The notes: a model not told the origin generated them from the sequence alone. A DNA stretch of 43,628 nucleotides from Acidobacteriota bacterium (GCA_019242475.1 JAFAVK010000049.1:1-43628); one strand, 5' to 3'; shown: positions 7,604 through 16,966, counted from the stretch's first letter. Program-made: numbers and translations.

Positions 7604-8547
7604 TTGAAGTTGCGTCGCTTGAAGACGAGGGTCGATGCCGCGAGCAGCACGGCGATGTAGGCGAGGCCGTAAAGCACGCCGCCCGCGAAGTCCGCCCGCC
7701 CGGGCGTCTGCCCGTGCGAGGCGGCGGTGATGTACGCGTAGTTCGAGAGGTTCGGCAGCAGGTAGTAGAGCGCCTCGAAGAGCAGGCGCGCGACGCCCGA
7801 CCCGACCGACGTTGACAGTCCCTTCAGCTCCGCGCTGAAGTGGCCGATGACGAAGACGAAGAAGGTGAGCAGCGCCGAGAGCGCCGGCGACGAGAAGGAG
7901 GAGAAGAGGAGCGCGACCGCGACCACGATCATCAGCTCGACGTAGATGAGCGCGACCGCCGGCCAGATGCTCAAGATGAGCGGGTGCCAGCCGCGGTTCA
8001 CGTAGAGGAGCGCGAGCGACACGCCCGCGCCCATCACCGCGACGTTGACCGCGAGCGTCAGGCACAGGCCGAGGTACTTGCCCAAAAGGAACTCGCCGCG
8101 CCCGACCGGCTTCGAGAAGATGGCGTAGATGGTGCGCCGCTCGATCTCCTTGTAGACGAGCCCGACGCCGACGAAGATCGAGATGAAGACGCCGAACAGG
8201 AGCGCGGCCGAGAGCCCCATGTCCACGATGATCTTCAGCTCCTGCGCCGCGGAGAGCTCGCCGAGGAAGACGGCCGCGCCCGTCAGGATGAGGACGAAGA
8301 GGACGAGGTTGTAGAGCACGCGGTCGCGCACGGCCTCGCGGAATGTGTTGCGCGCGATGGCGGCGACCCGCGCGGCCGCGCCCGCCAACCGGCGCGCGCC
8401 CGCGCTGCGGGCCTCAAGAGCTTTCGAGTCCGTTTGTCCGGCGGTGCTCGCTTCAGGCATCGAGAGTTCGCTGTCCACTGTATCCGTGTGAGCCCGCGCG
8501 CCCGCAGGCCGCGTCGAGTCTATCAGCAGAGAGGTTGACGTTTCCAT
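7600..8547 (-). CDS. ABC-2 type transporter permease
   Basis: 315 residues with six predicted membrane helices starting near 77, 108, 158, 195, 222 and 290. Between helices two and three lies VYKEIERRTIYAIFSKPVGRGEFLLGK, a hallmark loop of ABC-2 permeases. A ~60-residue cytosolic N-terminus precedes FREAVRDRVLYN. It is first in the operon, with its stop overlapping the TPR gene start. The start at 8547 lacks a strong ribosome site and an inner ATG at 8460 is possible. Likely exports or flips a lipid, peptide or drug-like substrate; nothing here identifies it. Confidence 0.9.
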   Translation of the reverse strand: METSTSLLIDSTRPAGARAHTDTVDSELSMPEASTAGQTDSKALEARSAGARRLAGAAARVAAIARNTFREAVRDRVLYNLVLFVLILTGAAVFLGELSAAQELKIIVDMGLSAALLFGVFISIFVGVGLVYKEIERRTIYAIFSKPVGRGEFLLGKYLGLCLTLAVNVAVMGAGVSLALLYVNRGWHPLILSIWPAVALIYVELMIVVAVALLFSSFSSPALSALLTFFVFVIGHFSAELKGLSTSVGSGVARLLFEALYYLLPNLSNYAYITAASHGQTPGRADFAGGVLYGLAYIAVLLAASTLVFKRRNFK

Positions 8548-8670
8548 TTGAGGCTCACGGGCGCACGAAGACCGGTCTGGACGGGCGGGCCGTGGAGACC
8601 GGTCGAACGTAAGCGCGCTGGTAAATACTCCCGGTCGTCTCGCCGACGCGGGGGATTTCCGGCGGGACGA

Positions 8671-9147
8671 TTATTGGGCGTTGAGCGGCGATCCCCCCGC
8701 GGTCGAGGTGGGTGGGTTCGCCGCGTCGAGGGCGTGGACGTAGATCACCCCCGGCATGTCGGTCGAAAAATTGCGCGTGCCGGCGCTGTCGCTCGTCGGG
8801 GCCGCCCCGGCGCAGTAGTACGAGTCGGCGGCCGTCAGGGTGATTTTGTAGATGTACCCGCTCTTCGCCGTGGCCGCGGTGTCGGCCGACCCGAGCGCCT
8901 CGTCTATCAACCGCCCCGCCTTCAAGTCGGCCAGCGACGCGTACCGTTGGCCCGCGCCGGCGGTGGTGCGGTAGGTCTCTTCGACGCTCGAAAGGCTGCG
9001 GGTGGCGGAGATGGCCGAGGCTTCGTTGGCGGCCCTGCGGGAGGCGAGGAGGTTGGGGATGGCGATGGCGGCGATGATGCCGATGATCGCGACGACGATC
9101 AGCAGCTCGATGAGCGAGAAGCCGTGTTGGGTTCTTCCCCGGTTCAT
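8671..9147 (-). CDS. Type IV pilin-like protein, divergent copy
   Basis: 158 residues. Class III leader MNRGRTQHG cut before Phe10, Glu at mature position 5, then the hydrophobic N-terminal helix FSLIELLIVVAIIGI and PNLLASRRAANE. This N-terminal part is almost the same as in the two upstream pilins, but the globular domain is quite different and carries a Cys near residue 113 (SYYCAGAAP). AAGGAG lies 11 bases before ATG. It is third in the tandem pilin array, separated from the second by a stable hairpin, so it may be a minor or alternative pilin made in lower amount. Confidence 0.92.
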   Translation of the reverse strand: MNRGRTQHGFSLIELLIVVAIIGIIAAIAIPNLLASRRAANEASAISATRSLSSVEETYRTTAGAGQRYASLADLKAGRLIDEALGSADTAATAKSGYIYKITLTAADSYYCAGAAPTSDSAGTRNFSTDMPGVIYVHALDAANPPTSTAGGSPLNAQ

Positions 9148-9189
9148 AAGTTTAGCTTCTCCTTCTCGGATGTGGGGACGGGGTTAAGT

Positions 9190-9222
9190 CGGAGGGGCTG
9201 CAAGCGACTTGCAGCCCCTCCG
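9190..9222 (-). terminator. 15-bp perfect hairpin between pilin genes
   Basis: CGGAGGGGCTGCAAG at 9190-9204 pairs with CTTGCAGCCCCTCCG at 9208-9222 around a 3-base loop. No T-run follows on the minus strand, so it may be an RNA stabiliser or partial terminator that sets the ratio of the upstream pilins to the downstream one. Confidence 0.6.
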
Positions 9223-9252
9223 GTCATCAGGTCGTTGCGCTGGGCCGCGGCC

Positions 9253-9732
9253 TTACTGGATGGGGTTGCCGCCGGTGACGGCGCGGGTGGTGGCGTCTGC
9301 GGCCGGCACCGTCAGCGTGCCGGAGGCGCTGCCGTAGATGACGCCCGCCTCGGTCGTCAGGAAGCTGCGGCCGCCCTTCGAGGTCGAGTCGGTGACGGCC
9401 GTGGCGTCGAACATCGTCTTGTCGGTGCCGACGGTGCTCATGGTGAACTTGTAGCCGGACTTCTCCTTCGTGGGGTCGCCCACCACGTCGTCGATCAGCT
9501 TGGCCGTCTTCAGGTCGGCGGAGGCGCCATACTGGCCCGCGCCGACGGTGGACTGGTAGGTGGACTCGGCGCTGACGACGGTGCGCAGCGTGCCGATGGC
9601 GGACGACTCGTTGGCGGCCTTGCGGGAGGCGAGGAGGTTGGGGATGGCGATGGCGGCGATGATGCCGATGATCGCGACGACGATCAGCAGCTCGATGAGC
9701 GAGAAGCCCTTCTGGCCTTTGTTCTTTTGCAT
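9253..9732 (-). CDS. Type IV pilin (PilA-like), second copy
   Basis: 159 residues. Leader MQKNKGQKG cut before Phe10, Glu5 of the mature form, the conserved hydrophobic helix and PNLLASRKAANES. The globular domain (YQSTVGAGQYGASADLKTAK through FLTTEAGVIYGSASG to TGGNPIQ) is closely similar to the pilin at 9811-10296, with conservation at DNA level that extends into the ribosome-site region, so this is a recent duplicate or a converted pair. There is no Cys, so no disulfide-bonded loop as in Pseudomonas pilins. AAGGAG lies 11 bases before ATG. Likely cotranscribed with the first pilin. Confidence 0.95.
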   Translation of the reverse strand: MQKNKGQKGFSLIELLIVVAIIGIIAAIAIPNLLASRKAANESSAIGTLRTVVSAESTYQSTVGAGQYGASADLKTAKLIDDVVGDPTKEKSGYKFTMSTVGTDKTMFDATAVTDSTSKGGRSFLTTEAGVIYGSASGTLTVPAADATTRAVTGGNPIQ

Positions 9733-9810
9733 CTCTGTTAGTGCTCCTTGGAAAAAGTTAATTATGCCGGGTGAGGTGTGGGTCAGCGGCTAGCGTCTTG
9801 AAGACGGAAG

Positions 9811-10296
9811 CTACTGGATGGGGTTGCCGCCGGTGACGGCGCGGGTGGTGGCGTCTGCGGCCGGCGCCGTCAGCGTGCCGGAGGCGCTGCCGTAGATGAC
9901 GCCCGCCTCGGTCGTCAGGAAACTGCGGTTGCCCTTCGAGGTCGAGTCGGTGACGGCCTTGGCGTCGAACATCGTCTTGTCGGTGCCGACGGTGCTGATG
10001 GTGTACTTGTAACCCGACTTCTCCTTCGTGCTGTCGGCGATGACGGCGTCGATGAGCTTGGCGTTGCTGGGGCCGAGGTCGCTGGAGGAGCCGTACTGGC
10101 CGGCGCCGACGGTGGACTGGTAGGTGGCTTCCGCGCTGACGACGGTGCGCAGCGTGCCGATGGCGGACGACTCGTTGGCGGCCCTGCGGGAGGCGAGGAG
10201 GTTGGGGATGGCGATGGCGGCGATGATGCCGATGATCGCGACGACGATCAGCAGCTCGATGAGCGAGAAGCCCTTCTGGCCTTTATTCTTTTGCAT
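9811..10296 (-). CDS. pilA: Type IV pilin (PilA-like), first copy
   Basis: 161 residues and promoter-proximal, so probably the main pilin. Prepilin leader MQKNKGQKG with the G|F cleavage site for PilD, Glu at mature position 5, and a hydrophobic helix that packs in the pilus core. The soluble domain ends TGGNPIQ as in the second copy, from which it differs mostly in a short insertion (SSDLGPSNAK) and scattered substitutions. It sits about 110 bases downstream of a sigma-54-type promoter and 355 bases after the pilR-like gene, the standard arrangement for PilSR control of pilA. The pilC-like gene at the right edge belongs to the same machine. Confidence 0.95.
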   Translation of the reverse strand: MQKNKGQKGFSLIELLIVVAIIGIIAAIAIPNLLASRRAANESSAIGTLRTVVSAEATYQSTVGAGQYGSSSDLGPSNAKLIDAVIADSTKEKSGYKYTISTVGTDKTMFDAKAVTDSTSKGNRSFLTTEAGVIYGSASGTLTAPAADATTRAVTGGNPIQ

Positions 10297-10651
10297 CTCT
10301 GTAGCGGTGCTCCTTAGGGAAAGGGTTGTTTGAGTGAAGACTCGTTCTCGCGCCGTTCGGCCATCGTCTCAGGCTACGCGCCGGTCGCGCGGGACTTCGG
10401 ACGCCGGTTCCTAAAACAAGGCCCGTGCCACGGCGCTCGCCGCCGCACTTCGCGTGAAATTGGCCGGGTTTCGCAGCTAAATTTGCAACCGGCACGCGCC
10501 CACGCCCCCACGCCGGCGGTGACGCAGCGCGGGCCGGTAACAAATTTCGTCAGCCCCCGGCTGCCGTAAATTGACAGACCGTGTAAATGGGAAAGGGTTG
10601 TGAGGAATTTCAGAAAGTCGTCGCCGGCCGTTCCAGAAATCGCGGGCCAGC
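10297..10651. other. 355-bp spacer between pilR-like gene and pilins
   Basis: Holds the sigma-54 promoter at 10414-10430 and the AAGGAG ribosome site of the first pilin. Short frames across it lack pilin-like or conserved features and are probably not genes. The part from 10500 to 10650 would suit upstream sites for the PilR-like activator, but I could not define a repeat there. Confidence 0.6.
10414..10430 (-). promoter_or_regulatory. Sigma-54 promoter for the pilin genes
   Basis: On the minus strand TGGCACG-GGCC-TTGTTT matches the -24/-12 consensus TGGCACG-N4-TTGCW except for T in place of C in the -12 GC. GG and GT are separated by exactly 10 bases. Transcription would start near 10404, about 108 bases before the first pilin ATG. 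The upstream neighbours are a PilS-like kinase and a sigma-54 activator, which supports the call. Confidence 0.8.
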
Positions 10652-12073
<1,422 letters not shown>

Positions 12074-12090
12074 AGTCTCTAATATAGAAC

Positions 12091-13770
12091 TCAACTCTGT
12101 TTGGCAGGCAGTTCTATCGTGATGGTCGTCCCATGCCCCTCGCGGCTGCGGACGTTGATTGTACCACCGTGGTCGCGGATTATCTGGTAGACGATGGAGA
12201 GGCCGAGCCCCGTCCCGCCCGTCGTCGAAGAGGAGAAGGGCTCGAAGAGTCTTTCGACCTGCGCGGGCGTCATGCCGCGGCCCGTGTCGGTGAAGGTGAT
12301 GCGGACGCTGCCCGGCGCCGTGCGTCGCATCTCGGCGCGCAGCGTCCCGCCGTCGGGCATCGCCTTCAGGGCGTTGCGCGTGAGGTTCCAGAAGACCTGC
12401 CTGACGCCCTCGGCGTCGGCCAACGCCGGCAGGGGCTCCTCGGGCAAGTCCTCTTCGAGCCGGTGGCCGTCGAGCAGCTCGGGGCTGTGGCGCAGGAGCG
12501 CGAAGGTCTCGCGCAGGGGCTCGCGCAGGTCTGTCTCGGCGAGCGAGAACTTGCGCGGCCGCGCGTAGGTCAGGAAGTCCGTGATGATGCGGTTGAGGCG
12601 GTCGGACTCGCTCAAGACGATGTCCATCAGCTCGCGCTCCGGCGCGTCGGCGGGAAGCTCCGAGCGCAAGACCTGAATCGACCCGCGCATCGCCGCCAGA
12701 GGGTTCCGTATCTCGTGCGCGATGCCCGCGGCGACGCGCCCGACGGCCGAGAGCCGCTCCTGCCGCCGCGAGGTCTCCTCCATCGCGCGAATGTCGGTCA
12801 GGTCCTGGAAGGTGATGACGAGCCCGGTCGTCTCCCCCTTCTCGGAGGAGAGCGGCGAGATGTTGTAGCCGAGCTTGATGAGGAAACCCTCCGGCGTCAG
12901 GCACTCGGCCTCGTAGCGCGGGCTGGCGTGCCCCTCGGCCGCCGCGCAGAGCGACTCCTCGATGCGCCCCGCCAGGTCGCCGAAGAGGATCGACACGTCC
13001 TGCCCGCGCAGGTCTGCGGCCGCGTAGCCCGTCATCTCCTCGGCCGCGCGGTTGACGGTGTAGACGCGCCGCTCCAGGTCGGTCGTAATCACCCCGGAGC
13101 GGATCGACTCGACGATGCGCTCGTGCAGCGCGCGCAGAGAGACGAGCGCGTGCGTCGCCTCGCGCATCTGCACCTCGGAGAGCGTCTGCCGCACGGCGAG
13201 CCGCGCCGCCAGCAGCCCGACGACGAGAAAGGCCACGACGTTCAGCCCCGTGGCCTGCGCGACCTCCGCGAGGGACGCCGCCGTCAGGCCGCGCCCGACG
13301 CCGCCGAGCCAACCGGCCGTCAGCCCGAGCATCGTCGCCGTGTAACAGCAGGCGCACCCGACGGCCGTCACCAGGGCCCCGCGCGCGCCCAGGAAGATGC
13401 TCGCCGCCGAGATGACCAGGATGTAGAGCGCCGTGTAGGGCGAGTAGAGGTTGCCCGTCACCCAGACGAGCCACGTCACGAGCAGCGCGTCGAGCGCGAA
13501 CTGCGCCGCGGCCTGCGCCCGCAGCGGGATGCGCGTGAACCGCAGCGCCAGGGCGTAAACGGCCGACAGCCCCAACACCACGAAGGCGAAGGGCAGCGCG
13601 CCGTCGAGCCTGCGCGTCGCCTTCGCGCCCGGCGCCAGCCCGCTCGTCCAGAGCACGCTGACGCCGAAAAGGAGTCCCGCCACCAGCAGACGCCCCGCGA
13701 TGAGTCGCCAGACCCAGACGCGCTGTAGTCCGGTCTCGCCCCCGGCCGCCCTCTCTTCACGCGCCCTCAT
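12091..13770 (-). CDS. pilS: PilS-like membrane sensor histidine kinase
   Basis: About 559 residues. Six or so N-terminal membrane helices (about 20-195) without a large outer domain, as in PilS. A PAS domain follows at about 213-330, then HisKA with His352 in AHEIRNPLAAMRGS and a HATPase_c with DTGRGM and GTGLGLSIV boxes. The frame opens from GTG 13800; I prefer ATG 13770 but neither start has a strong ribosome site. PilS senses pilin in the membrane in Pseudomonas and signals to PilR; that this copy does so is inference from its position directly before the pilR-like gene and the pilins. It is transcribed from the 13.8-14.1 kb spacer. Confidence 0.9.
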   Translation of the reverse strand: MRAREERAAGGETGLQRVWVWRLIAGRLLVAGLLFGVSVLWTSGLAPGAKATRRLDGALPFAFVVLGLSAVYALALRFTRIPLRAQAAAQFALDALLVTWLVWVTGNLYSPYTALYILVISAASIFLGARGALVTAVGCACCYTATMLGLTAGWLGGVGRGLTAASLAEVAQATGLNVVAFLVVGLLAARLAVRQTLSEVQMREATHALVSLRALHERIVESIRSGVITTDLERRVYTVNRAAEEMTGYAAADLRGQDVSILFGDLAGRIEESLCAAAEGHASPRYEAECLTPEGFLIKLGYNISPLSSEKGETTGLVITFQDLTDIRAMEETSRRQERLSAVGRVAAGIAHEIRNPLAAMRGSIQVLRSELPADAPERELMDIVLSESDRLNRIITDFLTYARPRKFSLAETDLREPLRETFALLRHSPELLDGHRLEEDLPEEPLPALADAEGVRQVFWNLTRNALKAMPDGGTLRAEMRRTAPGSVRITFTDTGRGMTPAQVERLFEPFSSSTTGGTGLGLSIVYQIIRDHGGTINVRSREGHGTTITIELPAKQS

Positions 13771-13901
13771 GGCGCATAAGCCTAGCATATAAAGCCGCAC
13801 CGCCCCTGATTTTTGTCCTCGGCCATGTCGGGGCGTGTAAAACGCCGTCTGACATTAATTACCTCGGAAAATTAAGGACTTTACACGAGAATGTGACAGA
13901 A

Positions 13902-13917
13902 TGCCAAAGAATTGGCA
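13902..13917. promoter_or_regulatory. TGCCAA-N4-TTGGCA dyad
   Basis: A perfect 6-bp inverted repeat with a 4-base centre. It lies 40 bases upstream of the plus-strand -35 box and overlaps a candidate pilS-like promoter. It may be an operator shared by the divergent genes. Confidence 0.35.
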
Positions 13918-13958
13918 ATATTTAAACATGGTTTATTAACTCCTTGAAAATAAAGGGG

Positions 13959-13987
13959 TTGACAGTACGGCCGGCTTCGGTTAAGCT
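13959..13987 (+). promoter_or_regulatory. Sigma-70-type promoter TTGACA-N17-TAAGCT
   Basis: A consensus -35 (13959-13964) and TAAGCT as -10 (13982-13987) at the ideal 17-base spacing. The -10 and following GCGCCACGG resemble the promoters before the two Asp-rich genes (TAAGCT then GGCCGCAC). It drives the GVIVGSD protein with a leader of about 170 bases. Confidence 0.75.
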
Positions 13988-14024
13988 GCGCCACGGACTA
14001 AAGCTTCATCTTAATGTTCTGAGG

Positions 14025-14135
14025 CCGCGGTCACCTATCTATCTTTTTCCTCTAAGCATATTTGCTGCATACAAGAAGTAGAAGATAGGACACTGTCCGC
14101 GGCTCGACGCAGGCATTAATGGAGATAAGTCTCCA
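14025..14135 (+). ncRNA. Structured 5' leader of the repeat protein
   Basis: CCGCGG 14025-14030 pairs with CCGCGG 14097-14102, and inside it CCTATC 14034-14039 pairs with GATAGG 14084-14089, forming a long interrupted stem. A second hairpin, TGGAG-ATAAGT-CTCCA, lies at 14120-14135; its CTCC arm could also pair with the ribosome site GGAGG at 14153. This geometry could control translation. It matches no riboswitch class I know. Confidence 0.4.
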
Positions 14136-14162
14136 CTCTCGCATCAATTTACGGAGGACAAC

Positions 14163-14795
14163 GTGAAGAAAGCTTATTTCTCCCCTGTGACATCCTTGCT
14201 TATGTCACTCTCACTAGCTGTCGGCATTCTCGTCAGCGACCTGAGCGGCTACAGACTCCTCACAAGTGCCCATGCGCAGGCCACTACCTGCGACGGGCCG
14301 GGCGGCGACGGGACGGTCGTCACCGATTCGGTGAACATCGTAGACGGCCTCATCCTGAGCGGGATTACCACCCGCAACGTGACCGTTAACGGCACCGTCC
14401 TGGGGCAGGCGGTGATCGCCGGCAGCGTGCATCTGGCCGACGCCACGGTGGTGAACTCGACCAGCCTCATCCAGACCAGTGGAGTCATCGTGGGCAGCGA
14501 CATCCTGTGCACCGACGGGGTCATCGTGGGCAGCGACGGGGTCATCGTGGGTAGCGACACCCCCGGCCCGTCGCGTAACGGCGTGATCGTGGGTAGCGAC
14601 AGCCCGACCCCGAACCTCTCCGGCGTGACCGGCGACACCAGCGGGACGGCCGTCGGCGGCACGCTGACGGGCGACGACATCACGATCACAGACGGCGTCA
14701 TCACCGGCCATAATCTCCTGCTCAGCGGCACGACCATCGACCAGGGTTCCGTCAGCGGCACCATCACGTCGGTTACAATCACGCCGGCCAACTGA
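14163..14795 (+). CDS. Secreted GVIVGSD-repeat protein, function unknown
   Basis: 210 residues from GTG 14163, with GGAGGA 5 bases upstream. An N-terminal signal peptide ends AHA|Q after residue 38, so it is exported. The mature part lacks charged patches and is rich in Gly, Thr, Val, Ile and Ser, with alternating hydrophobic residues typical of a beta-solenoid. GVIVGSD occurs four times (residues 107-113, 119-125, 126-132, 140-146), and less exact forms (SVNIVDGLILSG, DDITITDGVITG) run through the rest. There is one Cys pair (43, 116). It may be a surface fibre or matrix protein; no family was recognised. It has its own strong promoter, a long structured leader and a strong terminator, so it is a single-gene unit, probably abundant. 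Confidence 0.8.
   Translation: MKKAYFSPVTSLLMSLSLAVGILVSDLSGYRLLTSAHAQATTCDGPGGDGTVVTDSVNIVDGLILSGITTRNVTVNGTVLGQAVIAGSVHLADATVVNSTSLIQTSGVIVGSDILCTDGVIVGSDGVIVGSDTPGPSRNGVIVGSDSPTPNLSGVTGDTSGTAVGGTLTGDDITITDGVITGHNLLLSGTTIDQGSVSGTITSVTITPAN
14481..14600 (+). repeat. Four 21-bp GVIVGSD coding repeats
   Basis: Near-identical 21-base units, each ATCGTGGG[CT]AGCGAC preceded by GG[AGC]GT[CG]. The first is followed by a short spacer, the second and third are directly adjacent, and the fourth follows a 21-base spacer. The wobble differences suggest ongoing slippage or unequal crossing-over. Confidence 0.85.
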
Positions 14796-14826
14796 CCGGC
14801 GGCGGTCGACTTTGTCCGGGTTAAGC

Positions 14827-14871
14827 GGGGCGGCGGGCGCGTCTGGACGGTTCAGACGCGCCCGCCGCCCC
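14827..14871 (+). terminator. 18-bp GC-rich terminator hairpin
   Basis: GGGGCGGCGGGCGCGTCT (14827-14844) pairs perfectly with AGACGCGCCCGCCGCCCC (14854-14871) around a 9-base loop, then TCAAACTTT. It lies 32 bases after the repeat-protein stop. Confidence 0.8.
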
Positions 14872-14952
14872 TCAAACTTTCGGGCGTTTGTGCATGCGTT
14901 GAGGCCGGGGACGCGGCGCGGCGTTCTTCTTCGCCCGCGCCGCCACGCGGCT

Positions 14953-14981
14953 TTGACTGCGGCCGGCACAGCCACTAAACT
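14953..14981 (+). promoter_or_regulatory. Sigma-70-type promoter TTGACT-N17-TAAACT
   Basis: -35 TTGACT at 14953-14958, -10 TAAACT at 14976-14981, with exact 17-base spacing. It leaves a leader of about 60 bases before the hybrid kinase ATG at 15048. Confidence 0.7.
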
Positions 14982-15047
14982 TGTACGCAACGCCGGGGCG
15001 TCTCACCGCGCAGGCCCTTGCCCCTCTGAGCGCTTCGCCTGAAATCG

Positions 15048-16928
15048 ATGGACAACAAGCAGTGGCTCGAGTATTACGTCCGCTCTGTCATCGCGCTCGC
15101 CGCGGTCGTACTCGGGCTCTGCGTGGCGACGATGTCCTTCGCGCAACTCGACCTGTGGTTCTTCCTGCTGGCGGCGGTGACGATCTTTCTGAGCGCGCGG
15201 GTCGAGATTCAAATCCCACATTCGGGCGGCGGACACATCACCGTCTCGGACACCTTCATCTTCCTGACGATGCTGCTCTACGGCGGCGGGCCGGCGACGG
15301 TGCTGGCCGCCGCCGAGAGCGCGTACTCCTCATTCCGTTTCAACATCAGGATGAAGGAGGTCGTCTTCAACAGCGCGCAGATGTTGACCTCGACCTTCCT
15401 CACGGCGAAGGTGATGAGTCTCATCTTCGGGCCGCCCGAGGCCCTGCCGCGGAGCGGGAACCTCGGGGTGTTCCTCTCCGCCATCTGCATCATGGCGGTC
15501 GTGCAGTACCTGGCGAACTCCTGGCTCGCCGCGGTCTACACTGCCTTCAAGCGGGGCCAGGGCGTGGCGCAGACTTGGAGCCGCTACTACCTCTGGTCGT
15601 CGATCACGCACCTCGCGGGGGCGTCGGCCGCGGGGCTCATCTCGCGCGTCGTCGTCCGCTTCGGCTTCTCCTACGTCCTGCTCACCGCGCCGATCATCGT
15701 CATCGTCTACCTGACCTACCGCACCTACCTCAAGAGCGTCGAGACCTCGGCGGCGCAGGCCGAGCAGGCCGAGCGCGAGCGCATGCGCGAGCACTACGCG
15801 CAGATGGAGAAGCTCTCGGCGCTGGGCGAGCTGGCGTCGGGCGTGGCGCACAACTTCAACAACACGCTGACGGGGATTCTGGCGCGCGCGCAGCTCATGC
15901 TCGACGCCAAGGACATGAAGGACGTGCGGCGCGGCCTGCGCATCATCATCCAGACGGCCGAGGACGGCGCCAAGACCGTCAAGCGCATCCAGGACTTCGC
16001 CCGCCAGCGGCGCGACCAGGACTTCGTGCGCATCGACGTTGACCAGCTGATGCTCGAAGTGGCCGAGATCACGCGCCCGCGCTGGAAGGATCACGCCGAG
16101 GCCGCCAACGTCCACATCAGGCTCGTGCGCCAGATCGGCTCGAACTCCGTCATCATGGGCGACGCGGGCGAGCTGCGCGAGGTGCTGGTCAACATGGTCT
16201 TCAACGCCGTGGACGCGATGCCCGACGGCGGGACGCTCACGCTCTCGACGCAGGACGCGGGCGAAGAGGTCGTGATGACGGTCGCGGACACGGGGACGGG
16301 GATGACCGAGGAGGTGCGCTCGCGCATCTTCGACCCGTTCTTCACGACGAAGGGGAAGGCCGGCATGGGGCTCGGGCTCTCGGTCTCGTACGGCATCATC
16401 CGCCGCCACGAGGGCAGCGTCGAGGTCGAGTCCGAGGTGGGGAGGGGGACGACCTTCCGCATGACCTTCCCCGCCGTCGGCGAGTCCGACACGCAGCGCA
16501 TCAACGACACGGGGCCGCTGCTGGCCGCGCGCGCCGACGGCACCCTGCGCATCCTCGTCGTGGACGACGAGGACTACGTGCGCGAGCTGCTCGCCGACAT
16601 CCTCGAACGCGAGGGCTGCGAGGTCTCGCTCGCCGGCGAGGGGCGGGAGGCGCTGCGCCTCTTCGACTCGGCGGCGTACGACGCGGTCTTCACCGACGTC
16701 GGCCTGCCCGGGATGAGCGGCTGGGAGGTGGCGCGCGCCGTCCGCGAGCGCGACGAGCAGGTGGCGCTCGCGGTCATCACCGGCTGGGGCGACACCGTCA
16801 CGCCCGAGGAGCAGTCCGAGGCGCAGGCCGACTGGATCGTCCCCAAGCCCTTCACCGTCGAGCGCATCGCCGGCCTCGTCGGCGAAATCTCCGCGCGCAA
16901 GGCCGCCGCCCACCACGCCGTCGGTTAA
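15048..16928 (+). CDS. Membrane hybrid histidine kinase with C-terminal receiver
   Basis: 626 residues. Residues 10-226 hold six or seven membrane helices in a MASE-like integral sensor with no large outer domain. A coiled linker (about 228-255) leads to HisKA with His268 in VAHNFNNTLTGIL, then HATPase_c with N-box Asn386, G1 DTGTGMT and G2 GLGLSVSYG. A full receiver at 501-620 has Asp550 in VFTDVGLPG and Lys in VPKPF. Such hybrids pass phosphate to a separate phosphotransfer protein or use the receiver to restrain the kinase. It has its own promoter and no downstream partner on the same transcript, so the output is unknown. It lies between the repeat-protein gene and the Asp-rich genes. Confidence 0.92.
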   Translation: MDNKQWLEYYVRSVIALAAVVLGLCVATMSFAQLDLWFFLLAAVTIFLSARVEIQIPHSGGGHITVSDTFIFLTMLLYGGGPATVLAAAESAYSSFRFNIRMKEVVFNSAQMLTSTFLTAKVMSLIFGPPEALPRSGNLGVFLSAICIMAVVQYLANSWLAAVYTAFKRGQGVAQTWSRYYLWSSITHLAGASAAGLISRVVVRFGFSYVLLTAPIIVIVYLTYRTYLKSVETSAAQAEQAERERMREHYAQMEKLSALGELASGVAHNFNNTLTGILARAQLMLDAKDMKDVRRGLRIIIQTAEDGAKTVKRIQDFARQRRDQDFVRIDVDQLMLEVAEITRPRWKDHAEAANVHIRLVRQIGSNSVIMGDAGELREVLVNMVFNAVDAMPDGGTLTLSTQDAGEEVVMTVADTGTGMTEEVRSRIFDPFFTTKGKAGMGLGLSVSYGIIRRHEGSVEVESEVGRGTTFRMTFPAVGESDTQRINDTGPLLAARADGTLRILVVDDEDYVRELLADILEREGCEVSLAGEGREALRLFDSAAYDAVFTDVGLPGMSGWEVARAVRERDEQVALAVITGWGDTVTPEEQSEAQADWIVPKPFTVERIAGLVGEISARKAAAHHAVG

Positions 16929-16966
16929 CCTTTCACCCTGTTTAGTTCGATTTCCTCCGCCGCGGC

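Larger units (their letters stand above)
13771..14162. other. 392-bp AT-rich divergent spacer with promoter and leader
   Basis: AT-rich in an otherwise GC-rich window. It must hold the pilS-like promoter (minus; TTGGCA near 13917 and TAAAGT near 13890 are weak candidates) and the promoter of the repeat protein on plus (13959-13987). A dyad lies at 13902-13917 and a folded leader at 14025-14135. No gene was found. Confidence 0.65.

Noticed and set aside
14025..14135. Cyclic di-GMP or other known riboswitch
   Set aside because: The conserved bases of known classes are absent; only generic stems could be drawn.
14481..14600. Ice-nucleation or pentapeptide-repeat protein
   Set aside because: Repeat is a heptapeptide GVIVGSD, which does not match the octapeptide of ice proteins or the A(D/N)LXX pattern.
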